A stretch of 64,000 nucleotides of DNA, taken from assembly GCF_002056795.1 (NCBI RefSeq), contig NZ_CP020104.1:5651501-5715500 (forward strand). The letters run 5' to 3'. Under the pieces are notes generated by a model. It was not told the origin of the DNA. It ran no database searches and worked only from the letters and a program-made list of their open reading frames with translations. The first letter of the stretch is position 1, and each line of letters starts with the position of its first letter. The position numbers were made by a program, and so were the translations under genes. Below are positions 7,651-16,579 of the stretch, piece by piece. The DNA comes from Spirosoma aerolatum. Its GTDB lineage: Bacteria > Bacteroidota > Bacteroidia > Cytophagales > Spirosomataceae.

Positions 7651-9105
7651 TTAGTTATTGTACGCTGTCGATACTGTATCACCGCCTTCGCCTGTCCAGT
7701 TCGTATGGAAAAACTGCCCGCGTGGTTTGTCGATCCGTTCGTAGGTATGAGCACCGAAGTAGTCGCGCTGGGCTTGCAGCAGGTTAGCCGGTAGCCATTC
7801 GCTACGGAACCCATCCAGGTAGCAAAGGGCGGAGGTGAGTGCCGGAGCCGGAATACCGTTGCTCAGGGCAGCGGCACACACCCGACGCCATCCCGCCTGT
7901 GCCGCTTCGATTTTCTCCTTGAAGAAATCATCGAGCAGCAGGTGCGGAAGAGCCGGATTCTTATCAAAAGCTTTCTTGATGTCGCCCAGGAAGGCCGACC
8001 GAATAATACAACCACCACGCCACATCAAGGCAATATCGCCGTAGTTCAATTGCCATTTGTATTGCTTAGCGGCTGCCATAAACAGGTTGTATCCTTGAGC
8101 ATAGGAGATGATTTTGGCACCATACAGGGCCATTTTCAAATCATCCAGCAGTTGGGCCTTGTCGCCCGTAAATTCAATTGTTGGACCACTAATTACCTTC
8201 GAAGCGGCTACGCGTAGGTCTTTCTGTGCCGACAGGAACCGGGCAAATACCGATTCGCCGATCAGCGTGAGCGGAATACCTTCATCCAATGCAGCCGTTC
8301 CGGTCCATTTACCCGTACCTTTCTGTCCGGCGGTATCCAGAATCTTATCGACCATTGGCGTACCGTCTTCATCCTTATACGCCATGATATCGGCCGTAAT
8401 TTCGATCAGGTAGGAGTCCAGCTCTTCGGTATTCCATTTTTTGAACACCTCATGCATTTCGTCGGCACTCAGACCCAGCAGGTCTTTCATGACCTGATAG
8501 GCTTCGCCAATAATCTGCATATCGCCATACTCGATCCCGTTGTGTACCATTTTGACAAAGTGCCCGGCGCCATCGCTACCTACCCAGTCGCAGCAGGGGG
8601 TGCCATCGTCTACTTTGGCCGCAATCGACTGAAAAATCTCTTTCACAAACGGCCAGGCCGCCACGCTGCCCCCAGGCATCATGGACGGACCATGCAAGGC
8701 CCCGATTTCACCGCCCGAAACGCCCGTTCCGATATACAGGAAACCTTTGCTTTCGACATACTGGGTCCGGCGAATGGTATCGGGGAAATACGAATTACCG
8801 CCATCAATGATAATATCGCCTGGTTCCAGATGCGGAATGATCTGTTCAATAAAATCATCCACTGGTTGCCCGGCTTTTACCAGCATCATCACCTTACGAG
8901 GGCGTTTCAGCGAAGCCACCAGCTCTTCAATAGAATGGGCTCCGATAAAGTTTTTCCCGGCTCCCCGGCCATTGATAAAATGGTCGACTTTTTCAACCGT
9001 CCGATTGAAAACGGCTACGGTATACCCCTTGCTCTCCATGTTGAGCACCAGATTTTCGCCCATTACGGCAAGACCAATCAGGCCAATATCTGCAGATTCT
9101 GACAT
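7651..9105 (-). CDS. gnd: 6-phosphogluconate dehydrogenase (decarboxylating)
   Basis: 484 residues from the ATG at 9105. The open frame extends to 9171, but the family N-terminus matches 'SADIGLIGLAVMGENL', right after this Met. It oxidises 6-phosphogluconate to ribulose 5-phosphate and CO2, making NADPH in the cytosolic pentose phosphate pathway. Visible features are the Rossmann motif 'GLAVMGENL', the signature 'DGAGHFVKMVHNGIEYGDMQ' region, and the C-terminal 'IDKPRGQFFHTNW'. Length is normal for the long, bacterial-type enzyme. It stands alone, with the OhrR operon about 195 bases upstream on the same strand, separated by sequence in which I see no clear signal. Confidence 0.96.
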   Translation of the reverse strand: MSESADIGLIGLAVMGENLVLNMESKGYTVAVFNRTVEKVDHFINGRGAGKNFIGAHSIEELVASLKRPRKVMMLVKAGQPVDDFIEQIIPHLEPGDIIIDGGNSYFPDTIRRTQYVESKGFLYIGTGVSGGEIGALHGPSMMPGGSVAAWPFVKEIFQSIAAKVDDGTPCCDWVGSDGAGHFVKMVHNGIEYGDMQIIGEAYQVMKDLLGLSADEMHEVFKKWNTEELDSYLIEITADIMAYKDEDGTPMVDKILDTAGQKGTGKWTGTAALDEGIPLTLIGESVFARFLSAQKDLRVAASKVISGPTIEFTGDKAQLLDDLKMALYGAKIISYAQGYNLFMAAAKQYKWQLNYGDIALMWRGGCIIRSAFLGDIKKAFDKNPALPHLLLDDFFKEKIEAAQAGWRRVCAAALSNGIPAPALTSALCYLDGFRSEWLPANLLQAQRDYFGAHTYERIDKPRGQFFHTNWTGEGGDTVSTAYNN

Positions 9106-9299
9106 TATGCTATTATTTGGTGAATGATACGATACTGCTACGTTTTGCTCTGGTAAGAACCGCTGCCCCACGTTCCTACTTATTCTCGTTGCTTAAGCGC
9201 GGCAAGTTTACGCATAAACTGTTACTCCATCAGACTTCTGGGCATTTTTCTACTTTTTAAATACGACGTCCTCTGTACCTCGCCCAGGCACATGGCCAA

Positions 9300-9731
9300 C
9301 TACACCTTGCTGATCAGTTTATACAAGATATGATATAGCTGGACTGCTTCTTCGGCTGATAATGGCAACTTATCGGCCAGATATAGCGGTATCTGGGCAG
9401 CCTCCTGCCTGAGCGCTTTGCCGTTGTCGGTCAGGGCAATGACAATATTACGCTCATCGGTTTCCGAACGGGTCCGGGTTATCAGCCCTAGTTCCTGCAT
9501 CCGTTTAAGCAAAGGGGTAAGCGTATTCGATTGAAGTTGTAAACGTTGTGCAATAAAGCTCAGGTTCACCGCATCATTTTCCCACAACACCAGCAATACC
9601 AGATACTGAGGATAGGTGATTCCCAGCGTGTTCAAGATGGGTGCGTAGCACTGCGTTACCAGCCGGGAAGCTGTGTATAACGGAAAACAGAGCTGATCTT
9701 CCAGCTTCAGGGATGTGCGCTTACTCTCCAT
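9300..9731 (-). CDS. ohrR: OhrR-type MarR-family peroxide-sensing repressor
   Basis: 143 residues, full length for the family. The N-terminal 'LEDQLCFPLY' places a Cys at residue 15, the position of the reactive Cys in OhrR of Bacillus; oxidation of this Cys by organic hydroperoxide releases the repressor from DNA. The winged helix-turn-helix spans about 35-105 ('LQSNTLTPLLKRM', 'DERNIVIALT'). The gene begins on the base next to the peroxidase stop codon, so the two form one operon transcribed leftward. A strong palindrome over the operon promoter (10309-10335) is the likely autoregulatory operator. No second Cys is present, so this is a one-Cys type sensor. Confidence 0.85.
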   Translation of the reverse strand: MESKRTSLKLEDQLCFPLYTASRLVTQCYAPILNTLGITYPQYLVLLVLWENDAVNLSFIAQRLQLQSNTLTPLLKRMQELGLITRTRSETDERNIVIALTDNGKALRQEAAQIPLYLADKLPLSAEEAVQLYHILYKLISKV

Positions 9732-10211
9732 TTATAGCAATTTCTGAATGTCTTTCTCGATAGCCTCAGGCTTGACCACCGGCGCATAGCGTTTGTAGGG
9801 TCGTCCATGTTTATCGATCAGAAATTTCGTAAAATTCCACTTAATTGTACTCCCCAGAAAGCCCCCCAGTTCCTTTTTCAGATACTGAAATACGGGCTGC
9901 GTATGCGGGCCGTTTACGTCACATTTCTCAGTAAGCTGGAACGTAACCCCATGATTTAGTTTACATACCTGCTCTATAGTGTCGTTGTTTTCAGGCTCCT
10001 GTCCGGCAAACTGATCGCAGGGAAATCCCAGCACCACCAGCCCTTTATCTTTATACCGCTGATGCAAAGCCTCCAGCCCGTCAAACTGCGGAGCCAGGCC
10101 GCACTGGGTAGCGGTATTGACCACTAAAACAACCTTGTCTTTAAAATCGGCCATTGGGATAGGTGTTCCTTTTGGGGTTCTGGCCGATAATTGATAAAAC
10201 GTACTTTCCAT
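9732..10211 (-). CDS. Glutathione peroxidase-family peroxidase (probably thioredoxin-dependent)
   Basis: 159 residues, typical for bacterial Gpx. The peroxidatic Cys is C37 in 'NTATQCGLAPQF', followed by 'GFPCDQFAGQEP' (usually FPCNQF, so Asn is replaced by Asp), and 'IKWNFTKF' supplies the active-site Trp and Asn. C83 in 'EQVCKLNHG' sits where the resolving Cys of thioredoxin-dependent enzymes lies. It reduces organic hydroperoxides and H2O2 in the cytoplasm. It is the first gene of an operon with ohrR, so it should be induced by peroxide when OhrR leaves the operator upstream. The start at 10211 leaves a leader of about 120 bases. Confidence 0.93.
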   Translation of the reverse strand: MESTFYQLSARTPKGTPIPMADFKDKVVLVVNTATQCGLAPQFDGLEALHQRYKDKGLVVLGFPCDQFAGQEPENNDTIEQVCKLNHGVTFQLTEKCDVNGPHTQPVFQYLKKELGGFLGSTIKWNFTKFLIDKHGRPYKRYAPVVKPEAIEKDIQKLL

Positions 10212-10308
10212 GATTAGCTACTATAGTTATGGTCACTTGGTCTACGCTTCTTCCTCTATCAGGAAACCAGCATATGAATGGATATTGAAAAAATGGGCAT
10301 TATAAATA

Positions 10309-10344
10309 ATCGTAAGCGATTATATCGCTTACGATACAAATGTA
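10309..10344 (-). promoter_or_regulatory. Promoter and candidate OhrR operator for gpx-ohrR
   Basis: ATCGTAAGCGAT (10309-10320) and ATCGCTTACGAT (10324-10335) are perfect inverted repeats separated by 3 bases. On the minus strand, TACATTTG (10344 to 10337) matches the -7 consensus TAnnTTTG exactly and lies directly upstream of the palindrome. The palindrome would therefore cover the transcription start, the right place for a repressor. Assignment to OhrR is inferred from the operon it serves. Confidence 0.7.
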
Positions 10345-10419
10345 TAAAAGTTTCCTTCATCCTGCCTATTAGTCATAGAGGAATGAAGGCTGATACCGAA
10401 CCTTAAAGATTATCATTGG

Positions 10420-10680
10420 CTACATTTTCGGGAAAGCATAACATAGGAAGCCAACGATTATGGCTTCGATAATCCACATACTGAGCGTATTATTGCGCAC
10501 GATCCTAAGAATCAGGAAATGAGCACCGATGGCTCCTAAAGCAATGGGAATGCCGAAAATAAACTGTAGTACATTGTTCTGCTGCGACGGGTTCACAAAA
10601 CCATACCCGATCATGATCAACCCCAGCACAGCAATTCCCATAAGCGGGGTAACAATAGTGAACAGTTTTTCGAAGGTCAT
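10420..10680 (-). CDS. Small membrane protein, three predicted helices
   Basis: 86 residues with three hydrophobic segments at about 8-27, 38-57 and 66-84, and a short basic stretch ('RIVRNN') between the second and third. No motif ties it to a function. Similar small three-helix proteins are common in Bacteroidota. It lies upstream of the peroxidase operon on the same strand, but the gpx promoter and operator lie in between, so it is probably transcribed separately. The ATG at 10680 is the natural start because the hydrophobic segment follows closely. Confidence 0.6.
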   Translation of the reverse strand: MTFEKLFTIVTPLMGIAVLGLIMIGYGFVNPSQQNNVLQFIFGIPIALGAIGAHFLILRIVRNNTLSMWIIEAIIVGFLCYAFPKM

Positions 10681-10735
10681 AAGTGCTACCGTTCATTAAT
10701 TCAGCGTACCTAACCAGGCCGATTACGCTACACTG

Positions 10736-10780
10736 TTAATCAATCTATGAGACTTATCGCAAGCCTGATAGATTGATTAA
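10736..10780. repeat. Inverted repeat, 13-bp arms, in a 267-base gap
   Basis: TTAATCAATCTAT (10736-10748) pairs with ATAGATTGATTAA (10768-10780) over a 19-base loop. It lies between two minus-strand genes (10680 start, 10948 stop), so it may terminate the apionate-lactonase-like gene or act on the promoter of the small membrane protein. The rest of the gap (10681-10947) shows no other clear signal. Confidence 0.5.
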
Positions 10781-10947
10781 CTAACTAAAGCATTGATTGT
10801 TGGCTTCCAAATAAACGAACAATCATGTGTTTTTACCGTAGTAAACTATGACCCTGTTTAAACGTATACTGCTGGGTCAATGCTCAATTTTCATCTCAAG
10901 GCCAATTTTTTATCCACGACAAAGTCAATTCCCCATCCTGCCTTTAC

Positions 10948-12477
10948 TCAGCTCAGGCGTTGCTTAAAAACATGATAGACCGGATGAGTCATGTCGCCAC
11001 TGACCAGTCCACCGGGGCCGTGTGTCTGGTAATAGGTTACGGATTCAATACCTGCCTTGGCTAACGTACCCAGACTTTGGCGCGTCCAGTCGGCACCAAA
11101 TTCAGTCGTCTGTCGAAGATCGGCTGGGGCATTCAGCCGTTCGGTAGCCGTGCCTTCCAGGGTTTTGAATCGTAATCGGAAAGTAATCGGAGAAATATGA
11201 ACGGGTTTACCACCGCTGAGCTTCCGGGCCGACAGAACTGTTTCGGCCTGACCGGCCAGATTCTCGAACAAGGTCAGATCATCGAGCGCATGGACCAGCG
11301 GACTTACCGAATAAGTCACAAAATCGACCTGCTCAAAATCGAACGGATTCCGGTTTAGTTCGGCAAAGTTATCGTCAGTTCCTCCGCCGATAGCGGCTTC
11401 TGACCAGGTGTTTCGTAGGATGGGCACAACGGCTGCCAATAACTCATCCGATGTTCGCAAAGTGGCCGCATCGAAAAGCAGGATGGTCTGTATATCCACA
11501 GCCTGTGTTTCTACAACCTGCTGAAACGCTGTTAATTCGGCGGCTGGCTCTGTGCCGAAAAACAACGCGAGTTCGAGTGGAATAGCCAGACGATTCGCAT
11601 CCGCCAGGGCTTGCGCAAGCAATTCCTGCCAGTTGGTCAGGCTAAAAAACACTTCGACACGCAGGTGCGACAAGTTCAGTTGCCCTAACAAAGTGACCTC
11701 AGCATCGGTCAGGGCGGGGCCACCCGTACGGTACCCGACACCAATACGTGGCTGAGTGAGCTTTGTTGATACCGCAAACTCCTCCATCTCACGTAGTTTC
11801 TCGTCGTTTGCTGGGGCTGTCAACTCCTCCTCAGCCAGACTCAATATCACTTTCTGCTGAAATTCATCGCCAGCGGAAACGGTAACGGGTTTGGGCCGAA
11901 CCTGCGGGGTTGAATAGGTCTTAAACGATGCATCGGACCAGTTTCGCTGATCTTCGGTTTCGAATACATCACCCGCAACATCAAGCTGCCAGGTCAGGCC
12001 GGACGCCGGTTTCCAACGCAGCGTCTGTACGTTCAGAAACGGTTGATGGGGCTTTATAAATGTCGGGAAATGCGCATCGGTCGTCGTTCCATCGGGGGCT
12101 ACGACCTGAGCCGGTTGGCCCAATACGCCATCGATCGGATGTAGTATACAAAGCCCAATGCGGTTTTTCCGAAATGAATTGAGCGCCTTCCCATAAAAAT
12201 CGACTGAGATCCTCCCCTTTTCATCGCCCAGCATCACAACGTTACCCGTCATCTGAATACCCAGGTCGTCGATCTGCCAATTATATTGAACACGGAACGT
12301 GTCTGTCTGCTGAGTTATCGATTCGTTGGTTATGGTAAAGGCGGCTGTGGTCCAGTTGTGGTCACGAATAGCGAAATAGATCAGCCGAAGGATTTCTGTA
12401 TCCGTATGAGTAAAGTAGCGCAGGAATCCCTGCTCATAACGCACCTGCACAGGGCCGGCATGAAGCATTTGAGACAT
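10948..12477 (-). CDS. D-apionate lactonase-like protein (ApnL family)
   Basis: 509 residues, no signal peptide, so probably cytoplasmic. The first half looks beta-rich and contains 'DVFETEDQRNWSDASFKTY', which I associate with the D-apionate lactonase family. The second half has a TIM-barrel feel ('LSHLRVEVFFSLTNWQ', 'QVDFVTYSVSPLVHA', 'ITFRLRF', 'ESVTYYQTHGPGG'). ApnL opens D-apionolactone in apiose breakdown. The match is by recalled motif only. However, the divergent neighbour, 112 bases away, is a broken GH140 apiosidase, which independently points to apiose. The protein appears shorter than characterised members. Activity on another sugar lactone remains possible. Confidence 0.55.
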   Translation of the reverse strand: MSQMLHAGPVQVRYEQGFLRYFTHTDTEILRLIYFAIRDHNWTTAAFTITNESITQQTDTFRVQYNWQIDDLGIQMTGNVVMLGDEKGRISVDFYGKALNSFRKNRIGLCILHPIDGVLGQPAQVVAPDGTTTDAHFPTFIKPHQPFLNVQTLRWKPASGLTWQLDVAGDVFETEDQRNWSDASFKTYSTPQVRPKPVTVSAGDEFQQKVILSLAEEELTAPANDEKLREMEEFAVSTKLTQPRIGVGYRTGGPALTDAEVTLLGQLNLSHLRVEVFFSLTNWQELLAQALADANRLAIPLELALFFGTEPAAELTAFQQVVETQAVDIQTILLFDAATLRTSDELLAAVVPILRNTWSEAAIGGGTDDNFAELNRNPFDFEQVDFVTYSVSPLVHALDDLTLFENLAGQAETVLSARKLSGGKPVHISPITFRLRFKTLEGTATERLNAPADLRQTTEFGADWTRQSLGTLAKAGIESVTYYQTHGPGGLVSGDMTHPVYHVFKQRLS

Positions 12478-12589
12478 AAGTCAGAAGGTATCGTTTTCAG
12501 GTTTAGTCCGTCGGCCACTACGGTAGGCGAACGGTTCAGTTGTCTTTTTGAGTCAGTTTATATCGGTTTCCTAGTCTAAACCCGTATTT

Positions 12590-13050
12590 ATGAAAAAACT
12601 CATCATCTGGGTCGGATTTCTTTTCAGTCAATACCTGGTCCAGCCCAGCAACCGTTCGCCAATGGCCGCTTACAAGTAGCTGACAATAAGCGGTATCTGG
12701 TTCATCAGAACGGCACCCCCTTTTTCTGGCTGGGCGATACGGCCTGGGAGCTATTTCACCGACTCAACCGCGAAGAAGCCGAGCAATACCTGAAGCGACG
12801 GGCCGAACAGGGCTTCACGGTCGTACAGGCGGTGGCACTGGCGGAATTTGACGGATTGAAAAAACTCAATCCCTATGGTGAGACACCCCTTCAGAACAAC
12901 GACCCGACCAAACCCAACGAAGCCTATATCATGCATGTCGACTACATTGTTGATAAAGCGGCTCAGTACGGAATTGTTATTGCCTTTCTACCCACCTGGG
13001 GCGACAAGCTTTTCAAAAGCACCGCTGCCAAAAACTACGGAGGGCTATAG
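12590..13050 (+). pseudogene. Broken GH140 (DUF4038) apiosidase fragment
   Basis: From ATG 12590 the frame reads about 29 residues and stops. In the next frame the sequence continues as '[15 protein letters not shown]' and then family-typical '[19 protein letters not shown]', '[17 protein letters not shown]', 'NPYGETPL' and 'PTWGDKLF', before stopping at 13050. This is the N-terminal part of the DUF4038/GH140 TIM barrel, an exo-apiosidase acting on rhamnogalacturonan II. Only about 145 of some 450 residues remain, so the gene has a frameshift near 12655 and has lost its 3' two thirds. The 3' edge falls just before the next gene, suggesting a deletion joined the two. Confidence 0.8.
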
Positions 13051-13126
13051 CGTATATGAACGAGATGCCCTAGTTGACTACCACATAAATTCACACTTTT
13101 CCTAAGAGACTGCAGGGGCAGGCCAT

Positions 13127-14551
13127 TTGATGACTAAGAAATTCTATCAGAATACGATTTTCTTCCTAGGGCTTACCGTTGCAGTTGGTCTTTTGCAAAG
13201 CTATTTTTTTGTTCAAATAGGGGCAAGCCTTCCAACGCTTCCCTCATTTGCCAATTTCTTTCTGGCAGCCAATCTGATTTCGTTTCTTAGCACAGGCTTT
13301 CTTCTCCGCTATTTGTATAAGCAGCCATACCAGGTAGCCTTTTGGACAGGCCTATTCGCTTTTTCCACCGCCCTGCTGCGCGCGACTCTGCTTTATTGTA
13401 CGCTGGTGCCTTTAACGCGGGCATTCGAGCGCTATTATCTGCCCGTACTCTTTCTGGATATTGGTGCCAGCCTTATCTACGCCGGTAGCCTGGTTGTGTC
13501 CCGAACTGGAAGGAATAGCTGGTTGAAAGGAGCAGGCCTGGTCTACTTCATCTTATCAGGCAGCACATTGGCCTTATTGATCTGGTCCATCCGAACGCAT
13601 ATGACGCCCGGCAATCCGACGTTGATCAGCATTCAGCAATGGCTTTCCTTCGCTGGCAACATTCCCCCCTTGCTGCTGATTGGACATTTCTGGCAGAAAC
13701 AATCCCAAATTCATTCGCCAATCCCTCAATCGGCCATAGCCACTTGGCCAGACATGCTGATCGATGCTGCTCGTTTGCTCGGCGTAGCTGCACTGCTGTT
13801 TCTGGGCGTACCTCTATTTAGTGAGGGCATTCGTGCCCGTTATCCCTCAAAGGAAGCTCTCCAACTAACTCGGATTTTCGAAGCCCGAACGTTTATTAAT
13901 TCGCGGGGCGATACCTTGTCGTACCGATTGCTCAAACCGTCAGGCTACGATTCTACCCGAAACTATCCCCTGGTAATCAGTCTACATGGCGGGGCAGGCT
14001 GCGGAACAGACAATATCCGCCAATTGGCGAATTGGGAAGTTCAGCAACTGGCCGAACCCGAAAACCGAAAAAAATACCCTGCCTTTGTGCTGGTTCCCCA
14101 ATGTCCGCTTGGCAGTAGCTGGGGCGGGTTACCTAATGTAGCAGCTCGGGATACGGTCGTTTTTGAACTAATGCGAACTCTGGAACACGAATTTTCTATC
14201 GATACCACTCGGCGTTACGTAGCTGGAGGGTCGCTGGGAGGCTATGGAACCTGGCATTTCATTGGGGCCCATCCGGGTGTATTTGCGGCTGCGCTCCCAT
14301 TCTGCGGAGGAGGGAATCCGACTTTAGCTAACCACATGGTGGACGTAGCGATCTGGGCCTTTCATGGTGATAATGATAAGAATGTGCCGGTAGAAGGCTC
14401 CCGAAACGTCGTTAAGGCCATACAGAAAGCGGGTGGCCATCCGCGTTATACAGAATTTAAGGGTATAGGACATGATCTGCGGCCCGGTCTGGCAACTACA
14501 CCTGGGCTATTCGACTGGCTATTTGCCCAGAAACGGAAAAAATCACAGTAA
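13127..14551 (+). CDS. Membrane-anchored alpha/beta hydrolase (esterase/peptidase type)
   Basis: 474 residues in two halves. Residues 1 to about 235 contain some seven hydrophobic helices. Residues about 250-474 form an alpha/beta hydrolase of the phospholipase/carboxylesterase-prolyl oligopeptidase type. Seen are 'SLHGGAGCG' (oxyanion region), the nucleophile elbow 'AGGSLGGYGTW', the Asp motif 'FHGDNDKNVP' and the His in 'GIGHDLRP', so the triad is complete. The orientation of the hydrolase relative to the membrane is not clear. The substrate is unknown. It lies 42 bases upstream of the amidohydrolase gene and they may form an operon. Confidence 0.75.
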   Translation: MMTKKFYQNTIFFLGLTVAVGLLQSYFFVQIGASLPTLPSFANFFLAANLISFLSTGFLLRYLYKQPYQVAFWTGLFAFSTALLRATLLYCTLVPLTRAFERYYLPVLFLDIGASLIYAGSLVVSRTGRNSWLKGAGLVYFILSGSTLALLIWSIRTHMTPGNPTLISIQQWLSFAGNIPPLLLIGHFWQKQSQIHSPIPQSAIATWPDMLIDAARLLGVAALLFLGVPLFSEGIRARYPSKEALQLTRIFEARTFINSRGDTLSYRLLKPSGYDSTRNYPLVISLHGGAGCGTDNIRQLANWEVQQLAEPENRKKYPAFVLVPQCPLGSSWGGLPNVAARDTVVFELMRTLEHEFSIDTTRRYVAGGSLGGYGTWHFIGAHPGVFAAALPFCGGGNPTLANHMVDVAIWAFHGDNDKNVPVEGSRNVVKAIQKAGGHPRYTEFKGIGHDLRPGLATTPGLFDWLFAQKRKKSQ

Positions 14552-14593
14552 AGACCCCTCCATACCTCTTGTTAACCCCACTCCCTCAACGGT

Positions 14594-15940
14594 ATGAAAA
14601 AGTTAGCGTTTCCATCCACCATTCTCGGATTGGCACTGGTAGCTTATTTTTATTTTGCCCCCAAAGCGCTCCCCCCCATACACCTGGCATCCGGGCTACC
14701 TTCTCAATTTGGAACAGAATCCCTAAAAAAAGCAGGCACCTACCTGATCCGTAATGTTTCGGTAATTCCGATGACAAAGGATACCCTTCTATCCAATTAC
14801 CATGTACTGGTCGAAAATGGCCGAATTAAGCAGCTCACTCCTGACTTAAGCGCAATAGATACGGCTGTCCATCCATTGCTTATCGACGGAACCGGCAAGT
14901 TTCTTATCCCAGGACTGAACGACCTGCACGTACACATCAATGATGATAACAACCTGCTTCTCTTCGTAGCCAATGGCGTAACGACGGTCCGGAATATGGC
15001 CGGGTACCCATTTCACCTTAGCCTGCGCGAAAAAATCAATCGACGTCAACTTCTGGGCCCAACGCTTTACACGACCAGCCCAATTCTGGAAGGAAGTCCG
15101 AATGTGTGGAAGTTTAGCCGGATTGTCAGGACCAGGCAGGAGGCCCGTCAGGCGGTTATTCAGTTTACTAAGGCCGGTTATGATTTTATTAAAATTTACC
15201 ACACGTTGCCCCAGGAGCTATACCGGGAAATTTTACGGGTAGGCGATTCGCTACAGATTCCGGTAGTGGGCCACATTCCCTTTCAGGTAGACCTTAACGA
15301 AGTACTGGCTTCTAGTCAATACTCGCTGGAGCATGTCGATGTGAGTCCCATCTCGCCACATCTGCCGTTGGTGAAACGATTAGAATTGATTGGTCAATCC
15401 AAAAAATGGATGTGCCCTACCCTACTGGTCTACAAAAACATGCAGAAGCATCCGAACGACCCCAGTATTCCGACCAATTACGAACGCTATGTCGATAAGA
15501 TCACCCGAACGTTCTGGCAACAGCGCCTTCATTATTACAGCCGGGACCATTACAGTTTACAAAAAAAGATGGCCCAATTAATCCATAAACATGGAGGTCG
15601 ATTTATTGCCGGAACCGATTGCCTAAATTCCTATGTGCTAGCTGGTTTCAGCATCCACGAAGAACTCCAGGAATTGGTCAGTGCAGGCTTACCTGAATAC
15701 GAGGTTTTAAAAGCCTGTACGGTCAATGCGGCCATTTTCCTGAAGAATCAATCGAAAGTCGGTACGATTGAGCCTCACAAGCAAGCAGATTTGGTCCTGC
15801 TGGAAGGGAATCCGTTAAAAGACATAGCCAACACTAAAAAAATTAATGGGGTCATGCTGAAAGGTATCTGGTTTAGTGCTGCCGAATTACATCAGATGCT
15901 GGCAGCTGTCAAAAAGACCTATCCCCATCAGGACTCCTGA
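14594..15940 (+). CDS. Amidohydrolase-family metal-dependent hydrolase, membrane-anchored
   Basis: 448 residues. A hydrophobic N-terminus (about 4-20) anchors or exports the protein. The amidohydrolase fold shows the usual ligands: the HxH of 'LNDLHVHIN', the Lys of 'DFIKIYH', His in 'VVGHIPF' and 'SLEHVD', and Asp in 'AGTDCLN'. The C-terminal strand 'QADLVLLEGNPLKDI' returns to the small beta-sandwich, as in imidazolonepropionase-like and prolidase-like members. These enzymes hydrolyse C-N or C-O bonds in cyclic amides or dipeptides; the substrate is not readable here. The start at 14594 lies 42 bases behind the hydrolase gene, which suggests joint expression. Confidence 0.82.
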   Translation: MKKLAFPSTILGLALVAYFYFAPKALPPIHLASGLPSQFGTESLKKAGTYLIRNVSVIPMTKDTLLSNYHVLVENGRIKQLTPDLSAIDTAVHPLLIDGTGKFLIPGLNDLHVHINDDNNLLLFVANGVTTVRNMAGYPFHLSLREKINRRQLLGPTLYTTSPILEGSPNVWKFSRIVRTRQEARQAVIQFTKAGYDFIKIYHTLPQELYREILRVGDSLQIPVVGHIPFQVDLNEVLASSQYSLEHVDVSPISPHLPLVKRLELIGQSKKWMCPTLLVYKNMQKHPNDPSIPTNYERYVDKITRTFWQQRLHYYSRDHYSLQKKMAQLIHKHGGRFIAGTDCLNSYVLAGFSIHEELQELVSAGLPEYEVLKACTVNAAIFLKNQSKVGTIEPHKQADLVLLEGNPLKDIANTKKINGVMLKGIWFSAAELHQMLAAVKKTYPHQDS

Positions 15941-16110
15941 ACCGGCAAAGGCTGGGTGGGCCATATATTCCTACAATTAGCTCAACTAGTATTCTCTAGC
16001 ATTACGCACTTACGAAACGTCACCTCATTTCAGGCAGCGTGTGCCCGGCAACGTGATGACGAATCCAGGACAGGTTTGTAAAACTTAACCAGGAATAAAA
16101 ATTTTATCCC

Positions 16111-16118
16111 TACTTTTG
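16111..16118 (+). promoter_or_regulatory. -7 promoter box for the riboswitch-metE transcript
   Basis: TACTTTTG matches TAnnTTTG exactly and would start transcription near 16125, directly before the cobalamin riboswitch. No clear -33 TTTG was found at normal spacing. The preceding stretch, 15941-16110, shows nothing else I can name. Confidence 0.5.
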
Positions 16119-16139
16119 GGAGTTCTTTGTAACACCCGT

Positions 16140-16350
16140 CAATCGGAAGATCGGTTTCCGTTAGGGCATCTTTCCTGGCTCTAACTGGAATTAATAAGGA
16201 ATCGTGTGAAAATCACGAGCAGACGTGCTACTGTAAGTATCCGTTTCTGACAACGAAACAAGTTGGTACCAACAAAGCCCATTGTCTTTTCAGATGAGAA
16301 GGGCGGTACCAATGATACAAGCCAGGAGACTTGCCGGACTTCTCAATGGC
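16140..16350 (+). promoter_or_regulatory. Cobalamin riboswitch (upstream of metE)
   Basis: Conserved blocks of the B12 aptamer appear in order: 'aaggaatcgtgtgaaaatca' (16195-16214), 'gagcag...gctactgtaag' (16217-16238), 'agcccattgtc' and 'gagaagggc' (about 16276-16304), and the B12 box AAGCCAGGAGACTTGCC at 16319-16335. The outer limits are approximate. Binding of adenosyl- or other cobalamin should shut off metE, the B12-independent methionine synthase, so the cell relies on the B12-dependent enzyme when the vitamin is available. This is one of the classic riboswitch-gene pairings. Confidence 0.92.
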
Positions 16351-16549
16351 TATGCCCTCACGACCTGGGGCCTGGTTCACGCATTGATTTACAGATTTCA
16401 TGATTTTATCCGCTGTTCTGTACACGAACAGTTCGGGCATTATGTGCGCACATTTTGTTCTGGGCTATGGTGTATGGGTGTGGGGAAGTTATGCCCTCTG
16501 TGACTCCTGCTATTTTTTGGCGGGTGGGTGTTTCAAATCGGACCGCACG

Positions 16550-16579
16550 GGCGGCCCTGCGCCGAAACGGGCGTTTTTT
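16550..16579 (+). terminator. Possible expression-platform hairpins before metE
   Basis: The segment CGCC at 16560-16563 can pair with GGCG upstream (16550-16553) or with GGCG downstream (16570-16573). The downstream pairing is followed by six T residues (16574-16579), 23 bases before the metE ATG. This resembles an antiterminator/terminator choice, but the stems are only 4 bp as read. The rest of the 250-base leader between aptamer and gene (16351-16549) shows no clear structure. Confidence 0.3.

Noticed and set aside
8452..9102. 216-residue open frame opposite gnd
   Set aside because: Antisense to a strongly conserved gene. The residues do not resemble any protein.
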